Assembly: GCF_022347745.1 (NCBI RefSeq)
Contig: NZ_JAKRGC010000004.1
Location: 1 to 64,000 of the forward strand
DNA from: Streptomyces sp. OfavH-34-F
Lineage (GTDB): Bacteria > Actinomycetota > Actinomycetes > Streptomycetales > Streptomycetaceae
Reading direction: 5' to 3'
Length of the DNA: 64,000 nucleotides
The stretch's first letter is position 1. Every line of letters begins with the position of its first letter. Of the stretch, positions 12,148 through 20,174 are shown in pieces. A program made the position numbers and the translations under genes. The notes under the pieces were generated by a model. The model made no database searches and had not been told where the DNA came from. It saw nothing but the letters and a program-made list of their open reading frames with translations.

Positions 12148-13479
12148 GTGACGCCCCCTCATCGCGACTCAGAACCGCAGGGCCATCAGCACGGCCACAC
12201 GCACAGCCACGGCCCCGCCGCCCCGGTCTCAACCCGTCTGCGCAAAGTGATCGCCGCAGTGCTGATCCCCTTCGCGGCCGCCGTACTCGTCGGCCTCGTG
12301 GCGCTGTGGCCGGGCAGTGCGCCGGCGCACGAACGGACCGGGGTCGGCTTCGACCGGGAGACCCAGCAGGGAAAGGTGGTGAGTGTCGTCAGGATCGACT
12401 GCGGGGACGTCAACGCGTCCCAGGTTCCCGTCGACACCGGCACCGGCCCGCCCGAGGGACGGCCGGCGACCGGCCGCGGCCGCTGCGGAAAGGCCACCGT
12501 CGAGGTCACCACCGGTTCCGACAAGGGACGCCGGTTCGCCGAGGTGGTCCAGCCGGACGCGCCCCGGCAGCTGCGCGCGGGCCAGGAGGTGGTGGTGGCG
12601 TACGCCCCCGACGCGCCCCGTGACCTCCAGTACTCCGTGACGGACGTGAACCGGAAGTTCCCGCTGGTGCTGCTCGCCGGCATCTTCGCCGTCGCGGTGG
12701 TGCTCGTGGGCAGGATGCGCGGAGTCATGGCCCTGGTGGCGCTCGCCCTGTCGTTCGCCGTGCTGACGCTGTTCATCCTGCCGGCCATACTGCAGGGCTC
12801 GAATCCGTTGCTGGTGGCGGTCGTCGGGGCAGGCGCGATCATGCTGATCGCGCTCTACATCTGCCACGGGCCGACCGCCCGCACCTCCGTCGCCGTCATC
12901 GGCACCCTGGTGTCACTGATGCTGATCGGGCTGCTCGGCTCGCTCTTCATCGGCTGGGCGAGCCTGAGCGGGAACACCGACGACAGCACCGGCATCATCC
13001 ACGGCCTGTATCCGCACATCGACATGAGCGGCCTGCTGCTGGCCGGTGTCATCATCGGCTCGCTCGGCGTGCTCGACGACGTCACGGTCACCCAGACCTC
13101 GGCGGTCTGGGAACTGCGACAGGCGAACCCCACCATGAGTACGCGGCAGCTCTACCGGGCCGGGATCAGGATCGGACGCGATCACATCGCCTCCGTCGTC
13201 AACACCCTGGTGCTCGCATATGCGGGCGCGGCGCTGCCCCTTCTGCTCCTGTTCACGGTCGCACAGAGCGGCATGGGAACGGTCGCCAACAGCGAGCTGG
13301 TGGCGGAGGAGATCGTGCGGACGCTCGTCGGGTCGATCGGGCTGGTCGCCTCCGTACCGGTGACGACCGCGCTCGCGGCGGTGGTCGTCTCTGCGGACCG
13401 CACGGGGATCGGCGCGGAAGCCATGGCTTCGGCACCCGTACGGGCCGGCCGGGGCCGACGGCGGCGGGCGAGATCCTGA
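12148..13479 (+). CDS. YibE/F family multi-pass membrane protein
   Basis: The 443-residue protein matches the YibE/F family, whose function is not established. It has a histidine-rich start (HQHGHTHSHG, about residues 12-21), one membrane segment near 35-55, then a soluble domain of about 130 residues. Seven or so membrane helices follow from about 165, with the family signature LLAGVIIGSLGVLDDVTVTQTSAVWEL. The GTG at 12148 was chosen because the sequence upstream of it is riboswitch DNA on the other strand. The His cluster suggests metal binding, but that is inference. Confidence 0.85.
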   Translation: MTPPHRDSEPQGHQHGHTHSHGPAAPVSTRLRKVIAAVLIPFAAAVLVGLVALWPGSAPAHERTGVGFDRETQQGKVVSVVRIDCGDVNASQVPVDTGTGPPEGRPATGRGRCGKATVEVTTGSDKGRRFAEVVQPDAPRQLRAGQEVVVAYAPDAPRDLQYSVTDVNRKFPLVLLAGIFAVAVVLVGRMRGVMALVALALSFAVLTLFILPAILQGSNPLLVAVVGAGAIMLIALYICHGPTARTSVAVIGTLVSLMLIGLLGSLFIGWASLSGNTDDSTGIIHGLYPHIDMSGLLLAGVIIGSLGVLDDVTVTQTSAVWELRQANPTMSTRQLYRAGIRIGRDHIASVVNTLVLAYAGAALPLLLLFTVAQSGMGTVANSELVAEEIVRTLVGSIGLVASVPVTTALAAVVVSADRTGIGAEAMASAPVRAGRGRRRRARS

Positions 13480-13558
13480 CCGGACGACGGAGGGTGATTC
13501 ACCCGATCGGCAGGCGTCCTGTTCGAGTGGCATGGATGATCCGTGGGCAGGCTCCTTG

Positions 13559-13996
13559 TCAGCCGGCGTTCTGCTCTTCGGTCAGGATGCGACCCAGCGC
13601 CTCCTCGAGGTTGCCGTCGAAATCACCCAGCGTGCACTCCTGCCCCAGCGGCACGAGCTTGTCCGTACGGTCGAGAAAGGCGACCAGCGGTGCCGTCCCC
13701 GCCCGGAAGAGCGCACGGTCGGCCCCCACCTGCAAACGGATGTGGACATCGGACAGGCCCTCGGGCTCGGTCGGCGCAATGTGCACATCGCCGTCCCCGC
13801 TGGGGCTGTTGAGGCCGTCGAGCAGCAGCTCGCGGCCGAAGGCCCAGGTGACGGGGGCGTCGCCGGGCAGATGGAAGGTCATCCGGATCGCGTACGGATC
13901 GCACACTTCGTACCGGAGCTCCACCGGGATACGGAATGAGAGCTCCTCGGAGACGAGGAAGCTCATCATGACCTCAGCTTGAACCGACTCACGCAT
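13559..13996 (-). CDS. ssgA: Sporulation-specific cell division activator SsgA
   Basis: The 145-residue protein (MRESVQAEVMMSFLVSEELS...) has the SsgA-like protein fold and is, from memory, nearly identical to S. coelicolor SsgA. SsgA helps place septa and remodel the wall during sporulation, acting with SsgB to recruit FtsZ. The gene lies directly downstream of the IclR-type regulator ssgR, 101 bp away. That arrangement is diagnostic for SsgA rather than one of the other SsgA-like proteins. Confidence 0.95.
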   Translation of the reverse strand: MRESVQAEVMMSFLVSEELSFRIPVELRYEVCDPYAIRMTFHLPGDAPVTWAFGRELLLDGLNSPSGDGDVHIAPTEPEGLSDVHIRLQVGADRALFRAGTAPLVAFLDRTDKLVPLGQECTLGDFDGNLEEALGRILTEEQNAG

Positions 13997-14097
13997 CGTT
14001 CAACCCCGCAGTAGATGAATCTGGCCAGGAATGATCCCCCATGGCCCTATTGACGCCATCGTGGTGCACGCGATAGCAGATCACAAGGAGTGATTTT

Positions 14098-14868
14098 TCA
14101 GATACTGATAGAGAACACGAACGAACGCAAGAGGCTACCCACTTCACCGCGTAGCCGTTCGACTGCGGGGAGCAACCGTTCTTCCTCATGCAGGGGTACG
14201 GAAATGGCCATCGCGGCAGCGGTGAATCCGGCCGTGAGGGGGATGGCGGCACAGACCGTGCCGAGCGCGTACTCCTGCCGCTCGATGACCGGCTCCGTAC
14301 GCTCCAGCGAGCGCAGCCGCGCCAGGAACGTCGCCCGGTCACGGACGGAATACCTGGTCAGGGGGCGGACCGGGTACCGGTCCAGGTGATCTTCGCGGGC
14401 CTTCTCGTCGAGGCGGCTCAGCAGGCACTGGCCGAGCGCATGTGCGTGCCCGGTCTCACGGAAGGCCGCCCACTCGTCGACCGCCGGGCGCTCCGGGCTG
14501 TCCGCGACGGCGAGCAGTTCGATCTCGCCCTCCCGGTAGATGGCGCAGTACACCGGGGCCTCGACGATGTCCCGCCAGCGGTGCAGGGACCGGGCCAGGC
14601 TGCTGCGGCGGTTCTGCAGGGCGCCGTCACCCATCAGCCGTTCGGCGGCGGCACCGAAGAGGAAGACGCCGTTCTCCCGGCGCAGATAGCCCTCGTGGGT
14701 CAGGGTGCGCAGCAGGTGATAGGCGGTGGGGAGGGGGAGCCCGGCTTCCCTCGCGAGCTGTTTGGCCGGGGCCCCGTCACGGTGGGTACCCACAGCCTCC
14801 AGCAGCCTCAGCGCCCGCTGCACCGACCCGATGAGCGTCGGAACAGCCGTACTCGATGCCGCGGTCAA
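14098..14868 (-). CDS. ssgR: IclR-family regulator SsgR (activator of ssgA)
   Basis: The 256-residue protein has an IclR helix-turn-helix at about 12-75 (SVQRALRLLEAVGTH... TAYHLLRTLTHEGYLRRENG) and an IclR effector domain to the C-terminus. It sits immediately upstream of ssgA in the same direction, the known ssgR-ssgA pair in which SsgR activates ssgA during development. The start is TTG 14868 after GGGGGTGA; no better ATG or GTG exists before the helix-turn-helix. No TTA codon was noticed, so direct bldA control is not suggested. Confidence 0.92.
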   Translation of the reverse strand: MTAASSTAVPTLIGSVQRALRLLEAVGTHRDGAPAKQLAREAGLPLPTAYHLLRTLTHEGYLRRENGVFLFGAAAERLMGDGALQNRRSSLARSLHRWRDIVEAPVYCAIYREGEIELLAVADSPERPAVDEWAAFRETGHAHALGQCLLSRLDEKAREDHLDRYPVRPLTRYSVRDRATFLARLRSLERTEPVIERQEYALGTVCAAIPLTAGFTAAAMAISVPLHEEERLLPAVERLRGEVGSLLRSFVFSISI

Positions 14869-14906
14869 CGGTCACCCCCAGGCGTGGTGACGGGCGGTCA
14901 GCCCGC

Positions 14907-14929
14907 CCGTGGGGGCCGCCCCCACGGGT
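14907..14929 (-). terminator. Hairpin upstream of ssgR (terminator for the DUF5326 transcript)
   Basis: A 10-bp perfect stem CCCGTGGGGG / CCCCCACGGG with a 3-nt loop lies between ssgR and the small membrane gene at 15109-15324. It would end transcripts from the latter. Confidence 0.6.
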
Positions 14930-15108
14930 CTGCCGCGGAACTGGGGGCCCGAAGGCCGGATTCCGTACAAACCACTGGTCGGGGTGGTGACTTACGGCGT
15001 TTTCCCAGGTGGCGGCAGCGGACTGTCACTGTAACGGCAGCTCTCCGCCCGAGTGCCGATTCGCCTTTCCCTTAGCTCACCTGGGCTAATCCCCCGTCGG
15101 GCGTACGG

Positions 15109-15324
15109 TCACCACCCGCTGCGCGAGGACGACGACATGAACTTCCGTACGACGAAGACGAGCCCGCCGACCAGGATCACGAAGATCAGGATCTTGAACA
15201 GCAGACCGACCACGAACGCGAGCAGGCTGGCGATCAGACCGCCGAACACGACGATCGCGATCACGGGCACCGCGATCCACTTCACCCACCAGGGCATCCC
15301 AGCGAATATCTCCCGCACGGCCAT
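15109..15324 (-). CDS. Small DUF5326-like membrane protein
   Basis: A 71-residue protein with two membrane segments (about residues 14-40 and 42-61) and a basic, serine-rich end (RKFMSSSSRSGW). It matches what I recall as the DUF5326 family of Streptomyces; its function is unknown. The ATG at 15324 follows AAGGAC. It stands alone between a cupin gene and ssgR, all on the minus strand. Confidence 0.8.
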   Translation of the reverse strand: MAVREIFAGMPWWVKWIAVPVIAIVVFGGLIASLLAFVVGLLFKILIFVILVGGLVFVVRKFMSSSSRSGW

Positions 15325-15454
15325 CGTCCTTACCTCGTCTCTGTGAGTTCCTGCTTCGATGCTAGAGGCGAAAGGGTGGCCGCCGGGCCCTGGGAAGCCC
15401 TTGTCCTCCCCTGATCGATCCCCTAGGGAACCCGGAGAAGCGCCGGCCCCCGAC

Positions 15455-15772
15455 TCATCCCTCGGGGGGCGAGAAGACCACCATCACGCGCAGGTCCTCG
15501 GTGATGTGGTGGAACTTGTGGGCCGTACCCGCGGGCACGTACACCACACTCCCTCTTCCCACCTGTGTCGTTTCCATGCCGACGGTGATCGACGCGCGAC
15601 CGCTGACCACGAAGTACACCTCGTCCTGGCCGTGCGGCTGCTGGGGGTCGAGCTGTCCCGCGTCCAGGGCGTACAAGCCGACCGACATGTTCCGTTCACG
15701 AAGGAACTGCAGGTACGCCCCGTCGTTGGCGGCCCGTTCCGCCTCCAGTTCGTCCAGCCTGAACGCCTTCAT
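15455..15772 (-). CDS. Small cupin-domain protein
   Basis: A single-cupin protein of 105 residues. Motif 1 (about residues 44-66, around PHGQDEVYFVVSGRASI) keeps His and Glu ligands, and motif 2 (GSVVYVPAGTAHKFHHI) keeps the second-half His. Metal binding is therefore likely, and the activity is unknown. I use ATG 15772 (MKAFRLDELE), which has GGCAGG upstream. GTG 15814 would add 14 residues but overlaps the divergent promoter. It is divergent from the holin-like gene. Confidence 0.82.
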   Translation of the reverse strand: MKAFRLDELEAERAANDGAYLQFLRERNMSVGLYALDAGQLDPQQPHGQDEVYFVVSGRASITVGMETTQVGRGSVVYVPAGTAHKFHHITEDLRVMVVFSPPEG

Positions 15773-15840
15773 GACCTGCCCGCCCCTTGCCTGTGCCCGG
15801 TCGGTGTCCGCCACCGATCATGTCTGCCACGATCAGACAC

Positions 15841-16218
15841 ATGAAGAATTTCGTAGTCAAGACGATCGCCAACGCGGGTGCGCTGGCCGTGGCCATCTGG
15901 CTGCTCCACGACATCACGCTGACCGGTGGCAGCACCGGCCGCAAGGCCCTGACCCTGATCCTCGTCGCGGTGGTCTTCGGCCTGGTCAACTCCGTGGTCA
16001 AGCCGATTGTGAAGCTGCTCACCCTGCCCCTGTTCATCCTCACGCTGGGCCTGATCACCCTCGTGGTCAACGCGCTGATGCTGCTGCTCACCTCGTGGCT
16101 GGCGGGCGTACTGGACCTGAGCTTCCACGTCGACGGCTTCTGGACCGCCGTTCTCGGCGGCCTCATCATCTCGATCGTGTCCTGGGCGCTCAACGTCGTC
16201 CTGCCGGACGAGGACTGA
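15841..16218 (+). CDS. Phage-holin-4-like small membrane protein
   Basis: The 125-residue protein is mostly membrane helices (about four) with the family core VVFGLVNSVVKPIVKLLTLPLFILTLGLITLVVNALMLLL. This family (often labelled phage holin family 4, or YvlD-like) is widespread in bacteria with no phage link; its role is unknown. ATG 15841 is used. It is divergent from the cupin gene, and 86 bp separate it from the next gene. Confidence 0.85.
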   Translation: MKNFVVKTIANAGALAVAIWLLHDITLTGGSTGRKALTLILVAVVFGLVNSVVKPIVKLLTLPLFILTLGLITLVVNALMLLLTSWLAGVLDLSFHVDGFWTAVLGGLIISIVSWALNVVLPDED

Positions 16219-16304
16219 TCCGCCCGCCGCGACGCACCCCGCGTCCACCTGAAACAGTGCGGTCGGGCCCGGTGACCGGCCGGGGAGAGAAGCGAGGACG
16301 ACAC

Positions 16305-17435
16305 ATGAGCACCATGGGCGACGGAACCCGTGCGGTACGCGCGGGCCTGCCACAACCTCAGCAGTACGAACCCACCCTCCCCGGGCCGGTCTTCGCCGCG
16401 CATTACCACCTGTCCGGCGAGCCCACCGGTCCCTACACCTACGGCCGGGAGACCAACCCGACCTGGACGCATCTGGAACGGGCCATCGGGGAGCTCGAAG
16501 CACCGGGCGAGCGGGTGGAGACGACGGTCTTCGCCTCCGGGATGGCGGCGATCTCAGCCGTGCTGCTCTCCCGGGCGCGCAGCGGCGACATCGTCGTCCT
16601 CCCCGATGACGGCTATCAGGCACTCCCCCTGCTGCGGGCCCAGCTGGAGGCGTACGGAGTCGAGGTGCGGACCGCGCCGACCGGGGGCGACGCGCAACTG
16701 GCCGTGCTGGAGGGCGCCACGCTCCTGTGGATCGAGACGCCCTCGAATCCGGGGCTCGACGTCTGCGACGTACGGCGGCTCGTGGAGGCCGCACACGCCG
16801 GCGGCACGCTCGTCGCCGTCGACAACACCCTTGCCACCCCGCTCGGCCAGCGTCCGCTCGAACTGGGCGCCGACTTCTCGGTGGCCAGTGACACCAAGGG
16901 CATGACGGGCCACGGCGACCTGCTGCTCGGCCACGTCACCTGCCGCGATCCGGAACTCGCGGCGGGGGTACGGCACTGGCGCAAGATCGTCGGCGCCATC
17001 CCCGGGCCCATGGAGGCCTGGCTGGCCCATCGGGCGCTGGCCACCCTCGAACTGCGGATCGAGCGCCAGTGCGCCAACGCCCTCGCGCTCGCCGAGGCAC
17101 TCGCAGGACACCAGGAGGTTTCCGGGCTGCGCTATCCCGGCCTGCCCACCGACCCCTCGCACCCGAACGCTGCGCGGCAGATGCGGCGCTTCGGCTCCGT
17201 GGTGTCGTTCGTCCTGGCCGACCGGGGGACCGCGGAACGCTTCCTGGACGCCTTGAAGCTGGTCGACGACGCCACCAGTTTCGGCAGCGTGCGCTCCACC
17301 GCCGAGCGGCGGGGCCGCTGGGGCGGCGACGCCGTGCCGGAAGGGTTCATCCGCTTCTCCGTCGGCGCCGAGAACACCGACGACCTCCTGGCCGATGTCG
17401 CCCAGGCGCTGGCCGCGGCCACCGGCGGAAACTGA
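16305..17435 (+). CDS. Cystathionine gamma-lyase/synthase-type PLP enzyme
   Basis: A Cys/Met-metabolism PLP enzyme of 376 residues. It has the PLP lysine in SDTKGMTGHGD (Lys198), the upstream aspartate in VDNTLATPLGQRPLELGAD, and the C-terminal SFGSVRSTAERR region that holds the substrate. It likely acts as cystathionine gamma-lyase (cystathionine to cysteine), but lyase and synthase cannot be separated by sequence here. ATG 16305 has GCGAGGA upstream. A 15-bp terminator follows the gene. Confidence 0.88.
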   Translation: MSTMGDGTRAVRAGLPQPQQYEPTLPGPVFAAHYHLSGEPTGPYTYGRETNPTWTHLERAIGELEAPGERVETTVFASGMAAISAVLLSRARSGDIVVLPDDGYQALPLLRAQLEAYGVEVRTAPTGGDAQLAVLEGATLLWIETPSNPGLDVCDVRRLVEAAHAGGTLVAVDNTLATPLGQRPLELGADFSVASDTKGMTGHGDLLLGHVTCRDPELAAGVRHWRKIVGAIPGPMEAWLAHRALATLELRIERQCANALALAEALAGHQEVSGLRYPGLPTDPSHPNAARQMRRFGSVVSFVLADRGTAERFLDALKLVDDATSFGSVRSTAERRGRWGGDAVPEGFIRFSVGAENTDDLLADVAQALAAATGGN

Positions 17436-17460
17436 TCTCACCGCTGTCCGCTGCGCGGTA

Positions 17461-17501
17461 CAGGTGGTCCGAGCCTCCCCCCTCGTGGCTCGGACCACCT
17501 G
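17461..17501 (+). terminator. Terminator after the cystathionine lyase gene
   Basis: Perfect 15-bp inverted repeat CAGGTGGTCCGAGCC / GGCTCGGACCACCTG (17461-17475 and 17487-17501) with an 11-nt loop, 25 bp after the stop codon. Confidence 0.85.
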
Positions 17502-17659
17502 CGGCTCTCCTCGTTCGCCCTCGGAAGAACCGCCTCGACAAGGCTAGTTGACTCTGCGTCAGTGTCCAATCACAGTAGCGGCAGCGACCTATCGACATAT
17601 TTATCGTTGACCGGGGCGCACCGGATGCGTCATCACGGGAGGACGAGGAGGGACGGAAC

Positions 17660-18556
17660 GTGGATCTGGCCCTGCTGCGCACCTTCGTCACCGTGCACCG
17701 TGCCGGTTCCTTCACGCGCGCCGCCGCGCTCCTCGGCCTCTCCCAGCCGGCGGTGACCTCGCAGATACGCACGCTGGAACGACAGCTGGGCCGGCCGCTC
17801 TTTCTGCGCCGCGCCCGTGGGGTGACGCCGACCACGATCGGCGACGAACTCGCCCACCGGGCCGCTCCCCACCTCGACGCCCTCGTGGAGATCACCGAGG
17901 CGGGCCTCGACGAGGAGGCGGGCGTCCAGACCCTGCATCTGGCGGGGCCCCCGGAATTCCTCTCGCTGCGGGTTCTGCCCGCGCTCGCTCCGCTGACCGC
18001 GCAGGGCCTCGCGCTGCGCGGCTCGTTCTCCGCCGACACCGACGAGACCCTGGAGGGTCTGGCCGCCGGGCACCACGACCTGGCCATCGTCACGGCCCGG
18101 CCGCGCGGGGAACTGCTCACGACCACCCCGCTCTGGGACGAGGAGCACGTCCTGGTCGCCGCGCCCCGCTGGGCCCGCCGGCTGGGGCCGGGAACGCTGC
18201 GGCGCAACGGCCCGGTCGTGCTGGAGCAGCTGCCCGTGGTCGAGGTGCACGAGAGCCTCCCTCTGGTCTCCCGGTACTGGTCCGCCGTCTTCGACAGCCC
18301 GCCGGCGGCCACCGGCACCGTCATCACGCCGGACCTGCGTGCGGTTCTGGAGTGCGCGGTCGCCGGCGCCGGGCTCGCCGTTCTGCCGCGCTATCTGTGC
18401 GCGGGAGCTCTGGAGCGCGGCGAGGTGGTGGCGCTGCTGGACCCGCCGGTTCCGCCGCTGCGCACCTACTTCCTGGTCGCGCGGACCGGCACGCTCGCGC
18501 TCCCACGTCTCTCGCGGGCCCATGAAGGGCTCCTCCGAGCCGCCGCCGACTGGTGA
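17660..18556 (+). CDS. LysR-family transcriptional regulator
   Basis: The 298-residue protein begins MDLALLRTFVTVHRAGSFTRAAALLGLSQPAVTSQIRTLE, a classic LysR helix-turn-helix, followed by the two-lobed effector domain. The start is GTG 17660, with GAGGAGGGA upstream. The target genes and ligand are unknown. LysR regulators usually act on a divergent neighbour, but the gene upstream here is in the same direction and has its own terminator, so the target may be elsewhere. Confidence 0.9.
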   Translation: MDLALLRTFVTVHRAGSFTRAAALLGLSQPAVTSQIRTLERQLGRPLFLRRARGVTPTTIGDELAHRAAPHLDALVEITEAGLDEEAGVQTLHLAGPPEFLSLRVLPALAPLTAQGLALRGSFSADTDETLEGLAAGHHDLAIVTARPRGELLTTTPLWDEEHVLVAAPRWARRLGPGTLRRNGPVVLEQLPVVEVHESLPLVSRYWSAVFDSPPAATGTVITPDLRAVLECAVAGAGLAVLPRYLCAGALERGEVVALLDPPVPPLRTYFLVARTGTLALPRLSRAHEGLLRAAADW

Positions 18557-18619
18557 CGACAGGAGCGCGAGACCGCGCCCCGGTGTTTCAGAAGGCGTCT
18601 CTTGGGCCACGCTTCTGCC

Positions 18620-19099
18620 ATGACCGAACGTCCTGTGGTCAAGCGAACCGCACGCGCCATCCTGCTCGACGGTGACGACCTCATCCTCATCAAGCGCACC
18701 AAGCCCGGAGTGGACCCGTACTGGCTCACCCCAGGCGGCGGGGTCGAGCCCGGGGACGCCACCGTGGTCGACGCCCTGCACCGCGAGGTGGACGAGGAGC
18801 TGGGCGCGAAGATCACTGACGTGGTGCCCTGCTTCGTCGACACCGTGGAGCACATCGAGGAAGGCGGGGTGAAGGGCGTCAAGGTGCAGCACTTCTTCGT
18901 CTGCCGCCTCGACTCCATGGACCTGTCGCTGCGCCACGGCCCCGAGATCGACGACCCCTGCGGGGAGTACGACGTCGTCCGGGTGCCGTTCAGCCGGGTC
19001 GGCATCGCCGCCGTGCACCTGGTGCCACTGTCGTTGCGGCACTATCTGGACGGCAATATCGAAGGGGTGCGCGCCTTGCACGCCGCCGACCTGGGCTGA
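18620..19099 (+). CDS. NUDIX hydrolase
   Basis: A 159-residue NUDIX protein that should split a nucleoside diphosphate linked to another group, using Mg2+. The box reads GGGVEPGD...HREVDEELGA: the REVxEExG half is intact, while the first Glu is replaced by Asp and one extra residue precedes RE. The catalytic glutamates of the helix remain. ATG 18620 is used. It is followed by a 9-bp hairpin and a parS site. The substrate is unknown. Confidence 0.87.
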   Translation: MTERPVVKRTARAILLDGDDLILIKRTKPGVDPYWLTPGGGVEPGDATVVDALHREVDEELGAKITDVVPCFVDTVEHIEEGGVKGVKVQHFFVCRLDSMDLSLRHGPEIDDPCGEYDVVRVPFSRVGIAAVHLVPLSLRHYLDGNIEGVRALHAADLG

Positions 19100-19100
19100 C

Positions 19101-19128
19101 GCGCCGAGCGACGCCCAGGGCTCGGCGC
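19101..19128 (+). terminator. Hairpin after the NUDIX gene
   Basis: A 9-bp stem GCGCCGAGC / GCTCGGCGC starts right at the stop codon; likely a terminator. A parS site lies 17 bp further on. Confidence 0.65.
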
Positions 19129-19144
19129 CCGCTCAGAAGACCGT

Positions 19145-19158
19145 GTTTCACGTGAAAC
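19145..19158. other. parS site (perfect)
   Basis: GTTTCACGTGAAAC in the gap between the NUDIX gene and the acetyltransferase gene. It is the exact Streptomyces parS sequence. Confidence 0.92.
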
Positions 19159-19259
19159 CGTGTGCGTCAGCCGCTGCGACCCGATTTTCGGCTGCGCGTC
19201 TCGGCCAGTTCCGGTAAAGCGGTGGACGGGCGATCATCACGTCGGACAGCCTGGCCCGT

Positions 19260-20138
19260 ATGCCCAGCTCACTGCCTCGCCCGCTGTCCGATCTACCCAT
19301 CCGGCGCCTCACTCGGGACGACTTGGCCGCCTGCGCCGATCTCAGCGAGGACCGCGGCTGGCCGCGTGACGAGGAGCGCTGGGCGCTGCTGCTCGCCGCC
19401 GGAACGGGCTACGGGATCGACGACCCCGACAGCAAGGGGCTGATGGCCACCTGTGTGGTGGTCTCGTACGGCACCGGGATGGCTGCCGTCGGCATGCTGC
19501 TGGTCGCCGGACGTCATACCCGGCGCGGTATCGGCCGCTACCTGATGCAGAGGGTGATCGAGGCGGCCGGAGAAACCCCGCTCAGCCTCCACGCCACATC
19601 GGCGGGGTGCCCTCTCTACGAGGAACTCGGTTTCCTCTCGGTGGGGCGCACCCTCCGGCTGACCGGCTTCTTCCAGGCGCCTGCGGCATCCGGCCCGCTC
19701 AGTGACTCCGGGACCACCGTCCGCCCTGCCTCCGCCCATGACCTGCGGGCCCTCGTGGAACTCGACTCGGTCGTCTTCGGGCTCGACCGAACCCATCTGC
19801 TGACCCGGCTCCCCACGTTCGCCGACCACATGCGGGTCGCCGAGAGGGACGGGGAACTGATCGGGTACGCCGCGCTCTCCCCGAGCGCGGAGCACCACGC
19901 GCTCGGCCCCCTGGTCGCTGTGGACACGGCAACAGCCAAGCTGCTGCTGGTCTCGCTCGCGGAAGCGACGGACCGGCCGCTGCGTGCGGACATCGATGCC
20001 CGCCACGAAGACGTGGTCGACTGGCTCGGCGCCTGTGGGCTGCGCTCCCATTCTGAGACCACGGTGATGGTCCTCGGCGCGGACCGGCACGGGGACTGGA
20101 CTCGGTACTTCGCGCCCTTCAGCCTGGCGACGGGCTGA
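19260..20138 (+). CDS. GNAT N-acetyltransferase with tandem acetyltransferase domains
   Basis: The 292-residue protein has an N-terminal GNAT domain with the acetyl-CoA loop RHTRRGIGRYLMQRVIEAAGE (about residues 80-100). A second, weaker GNAT-like half follows (about 155-290), with EYxGYAALSP-like strands (GELIGYAALSPSAEHHALGPLV). It transfers an acetyl group from acetyl-CoA to an unknown amine. ATG 19260 is used. It is convergent with the MFS gene. Confidence 0.85.
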   Translation: MPSSLPRPLSDLPIRRLTRDDLAACADLSEDRGWPRDEERWALLLAAGTGYGIDDPDSKGLMATCVVVSYGTGMAAVGMLLVAGRHTRRGIGRYLMQRVIEAAGETPLSLHATSAGCPLYEELGFLSVGRTLRLTGFFQAPAASGPLSDSGTTVRPASAHDLRALVELDSVVFGLDRTHLLTRLPTFADHMRVAERDGELIGYAALSPSAEHHALGPLVAVDTATAKLLLVSLAEATDRPLRADIDARHEDVVDWLGACGLRSHSETTVMVLGADRHGDWTRYFAPFSLATG

Positions 20139-20174
20139 CCCCGGCCCGCTCCCGTCCTGAGGCCGGCGCCTCGG

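Noticed and set aside
15841-16218. Phage remnant, because of the holin family name
   Set aside because: The family is common in bacteria without phage context, and no other phage gene is near.
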